Below, piece after piece: positions 1-8,482 of a stretch of 10,686 nucleotides of DNA. The notes below the pieces were generated by a model, which had not been told where the DNA came from, searched no databases, and saw nothing but the letters and a program-made list of their open reading frames with translations. The stretch lies in assembly GCA_031273145.1 (NCBI GenBank), contig JAISSL010000274.1, positions 1 through 10,686 of the forward strand, written 5' to 3'. This DNA is from Zoogloeaceae bacterium. Lineage in GTDB: Bacteria > Pseudomonadota > Gammaproteobacteria > Burkholderiales > Rhodocyclaceae. The first letter of the stretch is position 1. Each line of letters opens with the position of its first letter. The translations under genes and the position numbers were made by a program.

Positions 1-484
1 GATGCTGGTGAGCGACTTTTTCCAGGGGGTGATTCATGTGGATGCCACGCATGGCGCGTTGCAGGCCTTCCAGGAGGAATTTAACGGGTCGCTGGCGATG
101 GGATTGCACGCTTTCACGACAGCGCCTTTCTGGCTTGCCGTTGTGGGCGTATGTCTTGCCTGGTACGGCTACCTGATAAACCCGGCCTTGCCCGCTTTTC
201 TGCAAGCGCGGTTTGCCGCAATCTACACGCTGCTTGCCAACAAATACTACTTCGACCGGATTTACGAAGCCCTGTTTGCGGGCGGGGCGCGGTATCTGGG
301 GAGAAATTTCTGGCAGATAGGCGACATCCGGTTGATTGACGGCGTGGTCGTTCACGGCGCGGCGCGGCTGGTGGCTCTTTCCTCGGCCTGTCTGCGGCTG
401 TCCCAGACCGGCTACGTCTATCATTACGCATTCGTGATGATTGTCGGGCTGGCCTGTCTGCTGGCTCTGTGGCTCTATTTCTGA
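1..484 (+). CDS. nuoL: NADH-quinone oxidoreductase subunit L, C-terminal part (5' end outside window)
   Basis: This is the last 160 or so residues of NuoL, the largest antiporter-like membrane subunit of proton-pumping complex I. The frame enters from the left edge, so the ATG at base 2 is an internal Met and not the start. The sequence shows a membrane segment (about residues 35-60 of the visible part, around FWLAVVGVCLAWYGYL), then the conserved NKYYFDRIYE stretch. A long segment that fits the lateral amphipathic helix typical of NuoL follows, and a final membrane helix ends at the stop (482-484). The gene order nuoL-nuoM-nuoN supports the call. The antiporter core with its catalytic Lys and Glu residues lies outside the window and cannot be checked. 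Confidence 0.93.
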   Translation, partial: MLVSDFFQGVIHVDATHGALQAFQEEFNGSLAMGLHAFTTAPFWLAVVGVCLAWYGYLINPALPAFLQARFAAIYTLLANKYYFDRIYEALFAGGARYLGRNFWQIGDIRLIDGVVVHGAARLVALSSACLRLSQTGYVYHYAFVMIVGLACLLALWLYF

Positions 485-497
485 CAGGCAAAAGCAT

Positions 498-1976
498 ATG
501 GCTTCTTACCCCTTGCTCTCTCTGGCGATCTGGATTCCCATCCTGACTGGCCTTCTCGTCCTGGCGACTGGCGCGCTTTGCAAATCCTGGCAGCCGCGCG
601 GCTTGGCTCTGTTCGGCGCTTTGCTCGCTTTTGCCGTGACCCTGCCGCTTTATATCGGTTTTGATGTCACCAGTGCCGCGATGCAGTTTGAGGAATTCGT
701 GCCCTGGATTCAGCGTTTCAACGTGGCCTACCGGCTGGGCGTGGATGGCATTTCCGTGTGGTTCATCATCCTGAACAGCCTGATTACCATGCTGGTCGTG
801 CTGGCCGGCTGGAAAATCGAACGGCAGGCAGCGCAATACCATGCTGCCTTCCTGATTATGTCCGGTCTGATGAACGGGATTTTCTCGGCGCTGGATGGCG
901 TCCTGTTCTACGTGTTCTTTGAAGCCTCGCTGGTTCCGCTATACCTCATCATCGGTATCTGGGGCGGACCGAACCGGGTTTATGCGGCGATCAAGTTTTT
1001 CCTCTATACCCTGTTGGGATCGCTTCTGTTTCTGGTGGCCTTGCTTTATCTGTTCATCCAGTCTGGAGGCTCGTTCGACCTTCTGTCCTGGCGCGCCCTG
1101 CCGCTTTCACTTACGGAACAAAGCTGGATTTTCTTTGCCTTCCTGCTCTCCTTTGCGGTAAAGGTGCCGATGTTCCCGGTTCATACCTGGCTGCCCGACG
1201 CGCACGTTGAAGCGCCGACCGGCGGTTCCGTGATACTGGCGGCGATTGCCCTGAAACTGGGCGCGTATGGATTTTTGAGATTTTCCCTGCCGATTACGCC
1301 GGATGCCTCGGTGGCATTTTCCGGTCTGATGATTGCGTTGTCACTCATTGCCGTCGTCTATATCGGGCTGGTGGCTCTGGCGCAGACGGACATGAAAAAG
1401 CTGGTTGCCTATTCTTCCATCGCGCACATGGGTTTTGTGACCCTGGGCTTTTTCCTCTTTTTGGAGATGTCCGTGGAAGGGGCGCTGGTGCAGATGATTT
1501 CGCACGGGTTTGTTTCTGCCGCGATGTTCCTGTGCATCGGCGTGATGTATGACCGGATGCACTCGCGCCAGATTGCCGATTACGGCGGCGTGGTCAATAC
1601 CATGCCGAAATTTGCGGTGCTGTTCATGCTGTTTTCGATGGCGAACGCGGGTTTGCCGGGCACTTCCGGCTTCGTTGGCGAATTCAAGGTCATTCTTGCC
1701 GCCATGCAATCCAATTTCTGGATAGCCGTTGCCGCCGCCAGCACGCTGATATTCAGCGCGTCCTATACGCTCTGGATGTACAAGCGGGTCATTTTCGGCG
1801 CAGTCGCAAACGAGCGGGTACAGGCGCTTTGCGATATTTCGCGGCGCGAATTCCTCATTCTGACCCTCCTTGCGCTTTGCGTACTGGGAATGGGTGTTTA
1901 TCCAATGCCTTTCGTGGAGGTCATGCATGTCTCGGTACAAGAGCTGCTCGCGCATGTCGCCCTTGGCAAACTTTAA
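498..1976 (+). CDS. nuoM: NADH-quinone oxidoreductase subunit M
   Basis: NuoM is an integral-membrane, antiporter-like proton channel subunit of respiratory complex I. The product is 492 residues, close to the usual family length, with about 14 hydrophobic segments. Key residues are all present: E142 in FFEASLVPLYL, K222 in FAVKVPMFP followed by HTWLPDAH, K253 in ALKLGAYG, and E395 in GFVGEFK. These correspond to the E144, K234, K265 and E407 proton-path residues of E. coli NuoM. The start is the ATG at 498, 13 nt after the nuoL stop, with a weak AGG at 486-488. An upstream in-frame TTG at 441 would lie inside nuoL and add a polar extension atypical of the family. It is surely co-transcribed with nuoL and nuoN. 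Confidence 0.97.
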   Translation: MASYPLLSLAIWIPILTGLLVLATGALCKSWQPRGLALFGALLAFAVTLPLYIGFDVTSAAMQFEEFVPWIQRFNVAYRLGVDGISVWFIILNSLITMLVVLAGWKIERQAAQYHAAFLIMSGLMNGIFSALDGVLFYVFFEASLVPLYLIIGIWGGPNRVYAAIKFFLYTLLGSLLFLVALLYLFIQSGGSFDLLSWRALPLSLTEQSWIFFAFLLSFAVKVPMFPVHTWLPDAHVEAPTGGSVILAAIALKLGAYGFLRFSLPITPDASVAFSGLMIALSLIAVVYIGLVALAQTDMKKLVAYSSIAHMGFVTLGFFLFLEMSVEGALVQMISHGFVSAAMFLCIGVMYDRMHSRQIADYGGVVNTMPKFAVLFMLFSMANAGLPGTSGFVGEFKVILAAMQSNFWIAVAAASTLIFSASYTLWMYKRVIFGAVANERVQALCDISRREFLILTLLALCVLGMGVYPMPFVEVMHVSVQELLAHVALGKL

Positions 1977-1993
1977 TGAACGGGTGAGCTGAT

Positions 1994-3514
1994 ATGTCCG
2001 CGTATTTTGTCCTTCCCGATTTTCTTCCCGCCCTGCCGGAAATCTTCCTGCTCGGCATGGCGCTCGTGGTGCTGCTCATCAGTATTGGGCAAAAACCCAT
2101 CCATCGAACGCTGGCCTTTTATCTCACCCAATTGACGCTTTTGTTTGTATTCGTGCTTGTCGTCGGCGGTAGTCGCACGGAAGCGGTTTACACCTTTGCC
2201 AATATGTTTGTGCGCGATTTGTTCGCGGATTTTCTGAAGGCGATGGTTTGCTTCTCGGTGATGATGACCCTTGCCTACTCAAGGCGCTACCTTGCCGAAC
2301 GCACGGCCATTCCGGTTGGCGAATATTGCGCGCTCTCGCTGTTTGCCACCCTGGGGATGATGGCGATGATTTCCGCCAATCATTTTCTGCCGCTCTATCT
2401 GGGGCTGGAAATTCTCTCCCTGTCGCTCTATGCCTTGACGGCCTTGAACCGCAGCAATGCTGCCGCGAGCGAAGCGGCGATGAAATATTTTGTTCTGGGC
2501 GCGTTGGCTTCCGGCTTTTTGCTCTACGGAATGTCGCTGATTTACGGCATGACCGGCTCGCTGAACATTTCTGAAATCGCCATCCTGGTGGAATATTGGA
2601 AGCAGAATTCGGAAGTGATGGACAGTCTCCCGCTGGTATTCGGGCTGGTGTTTATCGTTGCGGGATTGGGGTTCAAAATGGGCGCGGTGCCGTTTCATAT
2701 GTGGCTGCCCGACGTTTATCATGGCGCGCCTACTGCCGCAACCCTGTTCATTGCCGCCGCGCCCAAGCTGGCTGCCTTTGCGATGCTCGCCCGTCTGTTG
2801 CTGGGCGCACTGTTTCCCCTGCTGCCGGACTGGCAGCCGATGCTGATGCTGCTTGCCGTTCTGTCCATGGGTCTGGGGAACATCGTTGCCGTCGCGCAAC
2901 ACAACATCAAACGGATGCTGGCTTATTCCGCCATTTCCCACATGGGCTTTGTGCTGCTTGCCCTGTGTTCCGGCCTGGGGACGGGGGAGGATCCACTTAC
3001 GACGATGCAGCTTGCTTACGGTTCCGCCCTGTTCTATCTGGTGGCCTATGTGCTTGCGACGCTGGCGATTTTCGGCCTGATCATGATGCTTTCCCGCGCC
3101 GGGTTTGAATCCGACCGGCTGGAGGATTTCAAGGGTCTGAACCAGAGAAGTCCCTGGCTTGCCGCGCTGATGATGCTCCTCATGCTCTCTCTGGCGGGCA
3201 TTCCCATTCTGGTGGGCTTTTTTGCCAAGTTTGCCGTTCTTACCGCCGTGGTGCTGGTGGGGCATTACTGGCTGGCGGTGTTGGCAGTGATGTTTTCCCT
3301 TATTGGCGCTTTTTATTATCTGCGGGTGGTCAAACTCATGTATTTTGACGAAGCGCCCGCCAACGCGCCGCCCATTGAGGCATCCGTTCCCATTCGCATT
3401 CTGTTTTCAGTCAACAGTCTTGCCATTTTGTTGATCGGGATATTTCCCCAGACGGTCACGGTGATTTGTACCTATGTCGCCGACTCTCTCCTCTTCCGTA
3501 TTCCGCTCTTCTGA
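1994..3514 (+). CDS. nuoN: NADH-quinone oxidoreductase subunit N
   Basis: NuoN is the third antiporter-like membrane subunit of complex I and normally the last gene of the nuo operon. The 506-residue product is almost wholly hydrophobic. It carries the family landmarks: E139 in YLGLEILSLSLYAL, K228 in GFKMGAVPFHMWLPDVYHGAP, K258 in AAPKLAAF, an IKRMLAYSAISHMGF stretch near 305-319, and K412 in GFFAKF. The equivalents in E. coli NuoN (E133, K217, K247, K395) belong to the proton path. The start is an ATG 17 nt after the nuoM stop, preceded by GGGTGA. Its last 41 bp overlap the next gene in another frame, so the NUDIX gene is probably translationally coupled. Confidence 0.97.
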   Translation: MSAYFVLPDFLPALPEIFLLGMALVVLLISIGQKPIHRTLAFYLTQLTLLFVFVLVVGGSRTEAVYTFANMFVRDLFADFLKAMVCFSVMMTLAYSRRYLAERTAIPVGEYCALSLFATLGMMAMISANHFLPLYLGLEILSLSLYALTALNRSNAAASEAAMKYFVLGALASGFLLYGMSLIYGMTGSLNISEIAILVEYWKQNSEVMDSLPLVFGLVFIVAGLGFKMGAVPFHMWLPDVYHGAPTAATLFIAAAPKLAAFAMLARLLLGALFPLLPDWQPMLMLLAVLSMGLGNIVAVAQHNIKRMLAYSAISHMGFVLLALCSGLGTGEDPLTTMQLAYGSALFYLVAYVLATLAIFGLIMMLSRAGFESDRLEDFKGLNQRSPWLAALMMLLMLSLAGIPILVGFFAKFAVLTAVVLVGHYWLAVLAVMFSLIGAFYYLRVVKLMYFDEAPANAPPIEASVPIRILFSVNSLAILLIGIFPQTVTVICTYVADSLLFRIPLF

Positions 3515-4061
3515 TTTGTCTGGCGCGCTGACGGAAAACAGGCTGGCAGGCGAGACGGTTTATCAGGGCAAACTGCTGCAAGTGGAGCGTGACCGGGTGC
3601 GCCTGCCCGATGGCAGGGAAGGCACGCGGGAATACATTGCCCATCCGGGCGCGGCGGTCATTCTGGCGTTGACGGATACGGGCGAACTGCTTTTCGAGCG
3701 CCAGTTTCGTTATCCGTTGAAGCGCGTGTTTCTGGAACTGCCCGCCGGGAAAATGGACGCGCATGAGACGCCGGAACAGACGGCTCGCCGCGAACTGCTT
3801 GAAGAAACCGGCTATACGGCGCGTTCCTGGCGACACCTTGGCACTATTCATCCGGCGATTGGTTATTCGGATGAACGTATCGAAGTCTTTTTCGCGCAAG
3901 GGGTGGAAGAGAAGGCGGGGCAACAGCTTGACGCCGGGGAATTTCTGGAAGTATTTTGTTTGCCGATAGCCGCAGCGCGGGAAAAAGTTCTGGCGGGCGA
4001 GATTACCGACGCAAAAACCCTTGCGGCGCTCTACATGGCCGAACTACAACGCCTGTTTTGA
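3474..4061 (+). CDS. NUDIX hydrolase, ADP-ribose pyrophosphatase-like
   Basis: A 195-residue NUDIX protein, the length expected for NudF-type ADP-ribose pyrophosphatases, which hydrolyse ADP-ribose to AMP and ribose 5-phosphate. The NUDIX box is intact, GX5EX7REUXEEXGU at residues 92-114: G92, E98, then RELLEETGY with metal-binding Glu at 107, 110 and 111. The N-terminal half has the LPDGREGTREYIAHPGA pattern typical of this branch. Downstream, HPAIGYSDERIE stands where many ADPRases have SPGxSxE, so the diagnostic Pro is shifted or replaced and substrate is uncertain; GDP-mannose or another nucleoside diphosphate sugar is possible. The ATG at 3474 overlaps nuoN by 41 bp and has GGTGA at 3460-3464. 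An in-frame TTG at 3516 is an alternative that removes the overlap. Confidence 0.88.
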   Translation: MSPTLSSSVFRSSDLSGALTENRLAGETVYQGKLLQVERDRVRLPDGREGTREYIAHPGAAVILALTDTGELLFERQFRYPLKRVFLELPAGKMDAHETPEQTARRELLEETGYTARSWRHLGTIHPAIGYSDERIEVFFAQGVEEKAGQQLDAGEFLEVFCLPIAAAREKVLAGEITDAKTLAALYMAELQRLF

Positions 4062-4109
4062 GACATTGGGAAAAGCGGGCGGCAGCAGCACATAATTTGC
4101 CAGAGTGTA

Positions 4110-4138
4110 TTGACAAGCGGAAGATTTTGCCTCATCAT
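4110..4138 (+). promoter_or_regulatory. candidate sigma70 promoter A upstream of the lipoprotein gene
   Basis: A perfect -35 hexamer TTGACA (4110-4115) is followed by a 17-nt spacer and CATCAT (4133-4138), which matches the -10 consensus at four of six positions. Transcription would begin near 4145. That leaves a short leader holding the AGGA (4156-4159) and the ATG at 4168, so this promoter fits translation from that ATG. It lies 49 nt past the NUDIX stop. Judged by eye only. Confidence 0.45.
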
Positions 4139-4140
4139 AT

Positions 4141-4155
4141 ATGACATCTTCAATC

Positions 4156-4169
<14 letters not shown>
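4141..4169 (+). promoter_or_regulatory. candidate sigma70 promoter B, directly before the tandem repeat
   Basis: ATGACA (4141-4146, five of six to the -35 consensus), an exact 17-nt spacer and a perfect TATAAT (4164-4169) form the best promoter-like string seen here. Transcription would begin near 4176, inside the 7-bp repeat. It would therefore omit the ATG at 4168 and the GTG at 4161. Either promoter A is the working one for the lipoprotein, or B makes a transcript with another use. The TATAAT overlaps the ATG, so it may also be chance. Confidence 0.45.
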
Positions 4170-5174
<1,005 letters not shown>

Positions 5175-5214
5175 AGCGTTTTCGGTTCCTGTGTGAGCAT
5201 GGCTCTCTACCACT

Positions 5215-5243
5215 CGTCATTCCAGCGTAGGCAAAAATCCAGA
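5215..5243. repeat. degenerate dispersed repeat resembling the dRS3-like inverted element
   Basis: The stretch starts CGTCATTCC, continues AGCGTAGGC and ends AATCCAGA. It resembles, from memory, the short dispersed repeat common in proteobacterial intergenic regions, in which ATTCC(C) and (G)GGAAT arms flank a GCG-rich centre. Here the right arm has decayed to AAAAATCC, so the palindrome is broken. Its reverse strand reads WIFAYAGMT, a peptide often found as a shadow of these repeats. It lies 40 nt after the lipoprotein stop. A genome-wide copy count would settle it. Confidence 0.5.
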
Positions 5244-5251
5244 CTTTTGGC

Positions 5252-5270
5252 GGGACGCAGGTTGCGTCCC
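5252..5270. repeat. hairpin: 8-bp perfect stem, 3-nt loop
   Basis: GGGACGCA (5252-5259), loop GGT, TGCGTCCC (5263-5270). The stem is perfect and GC-rich but no T run follows on either strand, so it is not a classical intrinsic terminator. It lies between the convergent lipoprotein gene and kdsB, where a REP-like element or a 3'-end stabilising hairpin would be expected. Confidence 0.75.
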
Positions 5271-5312
5271 CTACAAGGGATTCAATGCGAAGTGCCCATA
5301 AACTGTCCGTAG

Positions 5313-5331
5313 GGGCGGCAATCTGCCGCCC
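5313..5331. repeat. second hairpin: 8-bp perfect stem, 3-nt loop
   Basis: GGGCGGCA (5313-5320), loop ATC, TGCCGCCC (5324-5331). It has the same geometry as the hairpin at 5252-5270 (8-bp stem, 3-nt loop, stem starting GGG and ending GCA) but a different core. No T run follows. It is probably a REP-type dispersed palindrome. Confidence 0.75.
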
Positions 5332-5371
5332 GCAAGACCTGCCGCCAGCAAGACTTCGCAGTCTGCAAGAC
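5332..5371. repeat. three GCAAGAC direct repeats with a small hairpin, at the 3' end of kdsB
   Basis: GCAAGAC occurs at 5332, 5348 and 5365, spaced 16 and 17 nt apart. Between the second and third lies AGACT-TCGC-AGTCT (5351-5364), a 5-bp stem with a 4-nt loop. The stretch ends at the kdsB stop codon. Function is unknown; it may be decayed copies of a small repeat attached to the hairpin at 5313. The rest of the 5175-5371 gap shows no gene. Confidence 0.5.
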
Positions 5372-6139
5372 CTAACGTCCCGCAAACAATTCCTGCATCC
5401 GCTTTGCTTCTTCTGGCGTATCCACTCCGGGCGGCAGGGGCTGGTCGACATCCAGAACGTGAATCCGGTACCCATGCCACAGGGCGCGGAGTTGTTCCAG
5501 CGATTCAAAGGCTTCCAGCGGCGTGCGTTCCAGCCGGGTATAGGCATGGAGAAAAGCGGCGCGATACGCATACAGGCCAATATGACGCTGCGCCGGAAAG
5601 TTGGGCGGCAAGGCATCCCGGTTTTCAAGAAAGGCATCGCGGGCGTAGGGAATGGGCGCGCGGGAAAAATAGAGGGCATTGCCATTCTTGTCGCTTGCCA
5701 CCTTGACGATGTTGGGATTGAAAAAATCCGCCGCTTCGGTAAGGGGATGCGCCAGCGTTGCCATATCCGCGCCGCTCGTATGCAAGGCGTTGGCAACGGC
5801 GCGAATCATCTCCGGCGGCAGCAACGGCTCATCGCCCTGCACATTGACCGCCAGGGTCTCCGGCGACCAGTTCCGCCGCGCGGCGACTTCCGCTATGCGG
5901 TCGGTGCCGCTCGCGTGGTTTTCCGCCGTGAGCAGGGCTTCATACCCATGTTGCGCCGCCGCTTCCAGAATGGCAGGATGATCAGTGGCAATCAGGATTT
6001 CTTCCGCCCCGGATTGGGCCGCGTTTTCGGCAACGCGCACGACCATCGGCTTGCCGCCTAAATCAAGCAACGGCTTGGCGGGCAGGCGCGACGCGGCATA
6101 ACGCGCAGGGATCACCACCTTGAAGGGAATCTCCCGCAT
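5372..6139 (-). CDS. kdsB: 3-deoxy-manno-octulosonate cytidylyltransferase (CMP-Kdo synthetase)
   Basis: KdsB activates Kdo with CTP to give CMP-Kdo, the donor for adding Kdo to lipid IVA in the cytoplasm during LPS inner-core assembly. The 255-residue product has the usual length. Motifs in order: the nucleotide-binding [17 protein letters not shown] (8-23), HASGTDR (75-81), NVQGDEP (99-105) with the metal-binding Asp, YFSRAPIPY (157-165), HIGLYAYR (186-193) and [12 protein letters not shown] (207-218). The ATG at 6139 comes 5 nt after the upstream zinc-ribbon gene, with GGA at a usable distance, so translation is probably coupled. It is the last gene of the leftward envelope operon and ends near a repeat-rich convergent gap. 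Confidence 0.97.
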   Translation of the reverse strand: MREIPFKVVIPARYAASRLPAKPLLDLGGKPMVVRVAENAAQSGAEEILIATDHPAILEAAAQHGYEALLTAENHASGTDRIAEVAARRNWSPETLAVNVQGDEPLLPPEMIRAVANALHTSGADMATLAHPLTEAADFFNPNIVKVASDKNGNALYFSRAPIPYARDAFLENRDALPPNFPAQRHIGLYAYRAAFLHAYTRLERTPLEAFESLEQLRALWHGYRIHVLDVDQPLPPGVDTPEEAKRMQELFAGR

Positions 6140-6144
6140 CGGGC

Positions 6145-6321
6145 TTATCCGGCTTCTTCCGTCAGCGAACGGGCTTCATCTTCCAGCATGACGGGAATGC
6201 CGTTCTGGATGGGAAAGGCCAGCTTGCAGGGCTTGCAGATCAGTTCCTGTTCGGCCTGATGGTGTTGGAGTTCCCCTTTGCAGAGAGGACAGACGAGAAT
6301 GTCAAGCAGTTTTGGGTCCAT
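6145..6321 (-). CDS. ycaR: Trm112/UPF0434 (YcaR-like) small zinc-ribbon protein
   Basis: A 58-residue protein beginning [16 protein letters not shown] and ending SLTEEAG. Two CxxC pairs, C11-C14 and C30-C33, are set as in Trm112-like zinc ribbons, followed by the typical [18 protein letters not shown]. In eukaryotes and archaea Trm112 is an activating partner of methyltransferases; the role of the bacterial members is not settled. AAGGA lies upstream of the ATG, 11 nt after the lpxK stop, and 5 nt separate its stop from kdsB. E. coli also has ycaR next to kdsB and close to lpxK, so position supports the call. Confidence 0.92.
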   Translation of the reverse strand: MDPKLLDILVCPLCKGELQHHQAEQELICKPCKLAFPIQNGIPVMLEDEARSLTEEAG

Positions 6322-6332
6322 GCGATTTTCCT

Positions 6333-7379
6333 TCAGGATGTCTTTTCGGGGCGCTTTTTTGTGGCCTCAATCCGCGCCAGCACATGCGCGACGAATGCAG
6401 CGGGAATCTGCGCCGTGACCGGTACCACCCAAGCATGTGGGAGATTGAAATGGAGACATTTTACGCTATCTTTTTCCGTCATCAGAATGAACGCGCCATC
6501 GGAAAAAGCAAGGTCTTGTTCCGTATAGGGATGATGGTCGGGAAACGGATGCGGGAGATAGGTAAGGGCGGCTTCATCAAGCGTCGCAAAAAAACGCCCC
6601 GGATGTCCGATGCCCGCAACGGCATGAAACGTCTGGCCGCGAAAATGGGCAAGCGGGCGCTGCTCGGAAGGCTCGGCAAGGCGATAGCATTCCCCGGCTT
6701 CCAGACGCATTCCGAAATGCGGTCTTTTATGCGCTACTTTTGGCAGTTCAGGCGAGCCGTGTGTGATTAAAAAATCAACGTGGGTAAGGCGGGAGAGCGG
6801 TTCCCGCAAAGGGCCGACAGGCAGCACCCAACCATTGCCAAAGCCGCGCGCATCGAATACGGCAATTTCCACGTCACGCTGCAATCGGTAATGCTGCAAA
6901 CCATCGTCGCAAAGCAGCAGGTCGGTTTCAGGATGCGCCGCCAGCAGCGCCGCCCCGGTCAATGCGCGATTCCGTCCAATCCAGACCGGCAAACCGCTTT
7001 TGCGAGCCAGCAGCAAGGGTTCGTCGCCCGTTTCAAGAGGGTCGGCATCCGGCAGCACCGGGCGGGGCGCTGAACCTTTTTGCGCGTGTCTGCCGCCATA
7101 GCCCCGGCTGACGATGCCCGGATGCCAGCCCGCATCGCGCAAGGCGCTTGCCAGCGCAAGCACTAGTGGGGTCTTGCCCGCGCCGCCTACGGTGATATTG
7201 CCGACCACCACAACCGGCACCGGCAGGCTTGTGGTACGAAGCAAACCCAGCCGGTAGCAGAGGCGGCGCAGAAAAACGAGCGTCGCAAAAAGCGCGCTCA
7301 ACGGCAAAAACAAAAGAAGCGCCGGGGAAAACCGGGGCGCGTACCAACGCGCGTGTAGCCAGGCGGAAAAGCGGCGCAT
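6333..7379 (-). CDS. lpxK: tetraacyldisaccharide 4'-kinase
   Basis: LpxK phosphorylates the 4' position of the lipid A disaccharide precursor with ATP, giving lipid IVA at the cytoplasmic face of the inner membrane. The product has 348 residues, normal for the family. A hydrophobic N-terminal anchor spans about 18-48. The Walker A loop is [12 protein letters not shown] (60-71), followed by SRGYGG (91-96), GDEP (118-121) and the DDGLQH signature (D158, D159, H163). The C-terminal part has [10 protein letters not shown] (255-264), PDHHPY (280-285) and TEKDSVKC (301-308). The start is the ATG 8 nt after the exbD stop; no good Shine-Dalgarno sequence is visible, which suggests coupling to exbD translation. 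Confidence 0.96.
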   Translation of the reverse strand: MRRFSAWLHARWYAPRFSPALLLFLPLSALFATLVFLRRLCYRLGLLRTTSLPVPVVVVGNITVGGAGKTPLVLALASALRDAGWHPGIVSRGYGGRHAQKGSAPRPVLPDADPLETGDEPLLLARKSGLPVWIGRNRALTGAALLAAHPETDLLLCDDGLQHYRLQRDVEIAVFDARGFGNGWVLPVGPLREPLSRLTHVDFLITHGSPELPKVAHKRPHFGMRLEAGECYRLAEPSEQRPLAHFRGQTFHAVAGIGHPGRFFATLDEAALTYLPHPFPDHHPYTEQDLAFSDGAFILMTEKDSVKCLHFNLPHAWVVPVTAQIPAAFVAHVLARIEATKKRPEKTS

Positions 7380-7387
7380 CGGGAGGG

Positions 7388-7819
7388 CTACGGCGCGGTA
7401 GGCAGGTTCTGGGTGGTAAAGGAAATGCGCGGATACCCCGCCAGTTGCGCGGCCTGCATGACATCAATGACCGTCTGGTAGGTTGCCTTGGCATCGGAAT
7501 TGATGACGATTAATGGGTCGTTCCGGCCTTTTCCCGCTACTTCCAGCGCCTCGCGGATAAACCGGGGTTCCGGGGTTTTCAGTTGCGTCCCCGCTACCGT
7601 CACCTGCCCGCTGGCCGTCACATCCACCTCGATTTCATTCCTGTCCTTGGCTTCATTCTGCTCGGAATTTTCGGTCGACGGCAGATTGATTTCCAGGCTG
7701 CCAAACCGCGCGTAAGTCGTGGTCAGCATGAGAAAGATGATGACGACCAGGAGCACGTCAATCAGGGGAATCAGATTGATTTCCGGCTCTTCGCGCCCGC
7801 GTCTGCGACTCAAGTTCAT
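7388..7819 (-). CDS. exbD: ExbD/TolR family biopolymer transport protein
   Basis: ExbD/TolR proteins use the proton motive force, with an ExbB/TolQ channel, to drive an envelope protein. The product has 143 residues. It has a short cytoplasmic N-terminus (MNLSRRRGREEPEINLIP), one membrane helix (about 17-37) with the essential Asp at position 21 in LIDVLLVVIIFLM, and a periplasmic domain. That domain ends in NSDAKATYQTVIDVMQAAQLAGYPRISF, as is typical. GGAG at 7828-7831 precedes the ATG. It follows exbB by 24 nt and precedes lpxK by 8 nt. ExbD and TolR are hard to tell apart; no tonB or tolA is visible here, so the partner is unknown. Confidence 0.93.
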   Translation of the reverse strand: MNLSRRRGREEPEINLIPLIDVLLVVIIFLMLTTTYARFGSLEINLPSTENSEQNEAKDRNEIEVDVTASGQVTVAGTQLKTPEPRFIREALEVAGKGRNDPLIVINSDAKATYQTVIDVMQAAQLAGYPRISFTTQNLPTAP

Positions 7820-7843
7820 AGGATGTTCTCCGATTGAATCCGT

Positions 7844-8458
7844 CTAGGCGCGGTCGCCCTGCAACACTTCCACCAGCCGGATGGCCTGCTGTTCCATTTC
7901 CATGATGAAACCGTCAATCTTCGCCCGGAAATGTCGCCAGAAAATCATGCTCGGAATGGCAATCAGGATACCGAAGCCGGTATTGTAGAGCGCCACGGAA
8001 ATGCCATGCGCGAGCGCGAGCGGATCGGAACTGCCCGGCACCTGGGAACTGAACATCTCGATCATCCCGACTACGGTTCCGAACAGTCCCATCAAAGGCG
8101 CGATGGAAGCAATCGTCCCCAGGGTGGTCAGATACCGATCGAGCTGATGCGCCACGGCGCGTCCGGCTTCCTCAATGGATTCCTTCATGATTTCGCGGGA
8201 AGCGTTGCGGTTTCGCAACCCCGCCGCAAGCACCTGCCCAAGCGGAGAATGCCGCTCCAGCCGCGCAATCATGTTTTCTCCGACCGCATCGTGGGTCACT
8301 TCGTCCAGAACCGTTCGCAAAAGGCCATCCGGGACGATCAGGTGCGTCCGCAACTTCCAGGAACGCTCGATAATAATCGCCAGCGCAATGACCGACGCAA
8401 GCAGGAGCGGCCAGATCGGCCAGCCCGCATCCTGCAAAATCTTGAAAAGACTTAACAC
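7844..8458 (-). CDS. exbB: MotA/TolQ/ExbB family proton channel protein
   Basis: This is the channel partner of the ExbD encoded next to it. The start is set at GTG 8458 because GGAGG (8463-8467) lies 4 nt upstream. The product is then 204 residues, short for ExbB/TolQ because little precedes the first helix. Three membrane segments are visible at about 12-31, 110-137 and 155-175. The conserved core APLMGLFGTVVGMIEMF lies at 120-136 and ALYNTGFGILIAIPS at 156-170. A longer reading frame upstream would run antisense into the divergent peptidase gene and was not used. It is the first gene of the exbB-exbD-lpxK-ycaR-kdsB operon. Confidence 0.92.
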   Translation of the reverse strand: MLSLFKILQDAGWPIWPLLLASVIALAIIIERSWKLRTHLIVPDGLLRTVLDEVTHDAVGENMIARLERHSPLGQVLAAGLRNRNASREIMKESIEEAGRAVAHQLDRYLTTLGTIASIAPLMGLFGTVVGMIEMFSSQVPGSSDPLALAHGISVALYNTGFGILIAIPSMIFWRHFRAKIDGFIMEMEQQAIRLVEVLQGDRA

Positions 8459-8482
8459 GCGACCTCCAAAGTATCCAAAATA

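Noticed and set aside
441..497. N-terminal extension of nuoM from TTG 441
   Set aside because: It lies wholly inside nuoL, and the ATG at 498 gives the family length and the normal hydrophobic start.
2279..3265. Long open frame on the - strand inside nuoN (328 residues)
   Set aside because: It is a His/Gln/Arg-rich shadow of a hydrophobic membrane protein gene, with no domain and no start signal.
5252..5270. Intrinsic terminator for the lipoprotein gene or kdsB
   Set aside because: The stem is strong but no T run follows on either strand, so only a palindrome or hairpin is claimed.
5332..5371. CRISPR-like array from the three GCAAGAC repeats
   Set aside because: Repeats are only 7 nt, spacing is 9-10 nt between units, and there is no leader or cas gene.
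5285..6061. Open frame on the + strand opposite kdsB (258 residues)
   Set aside because: It is antisense to all KdsB motifs, begins in repeat sequence and resembles no protein.
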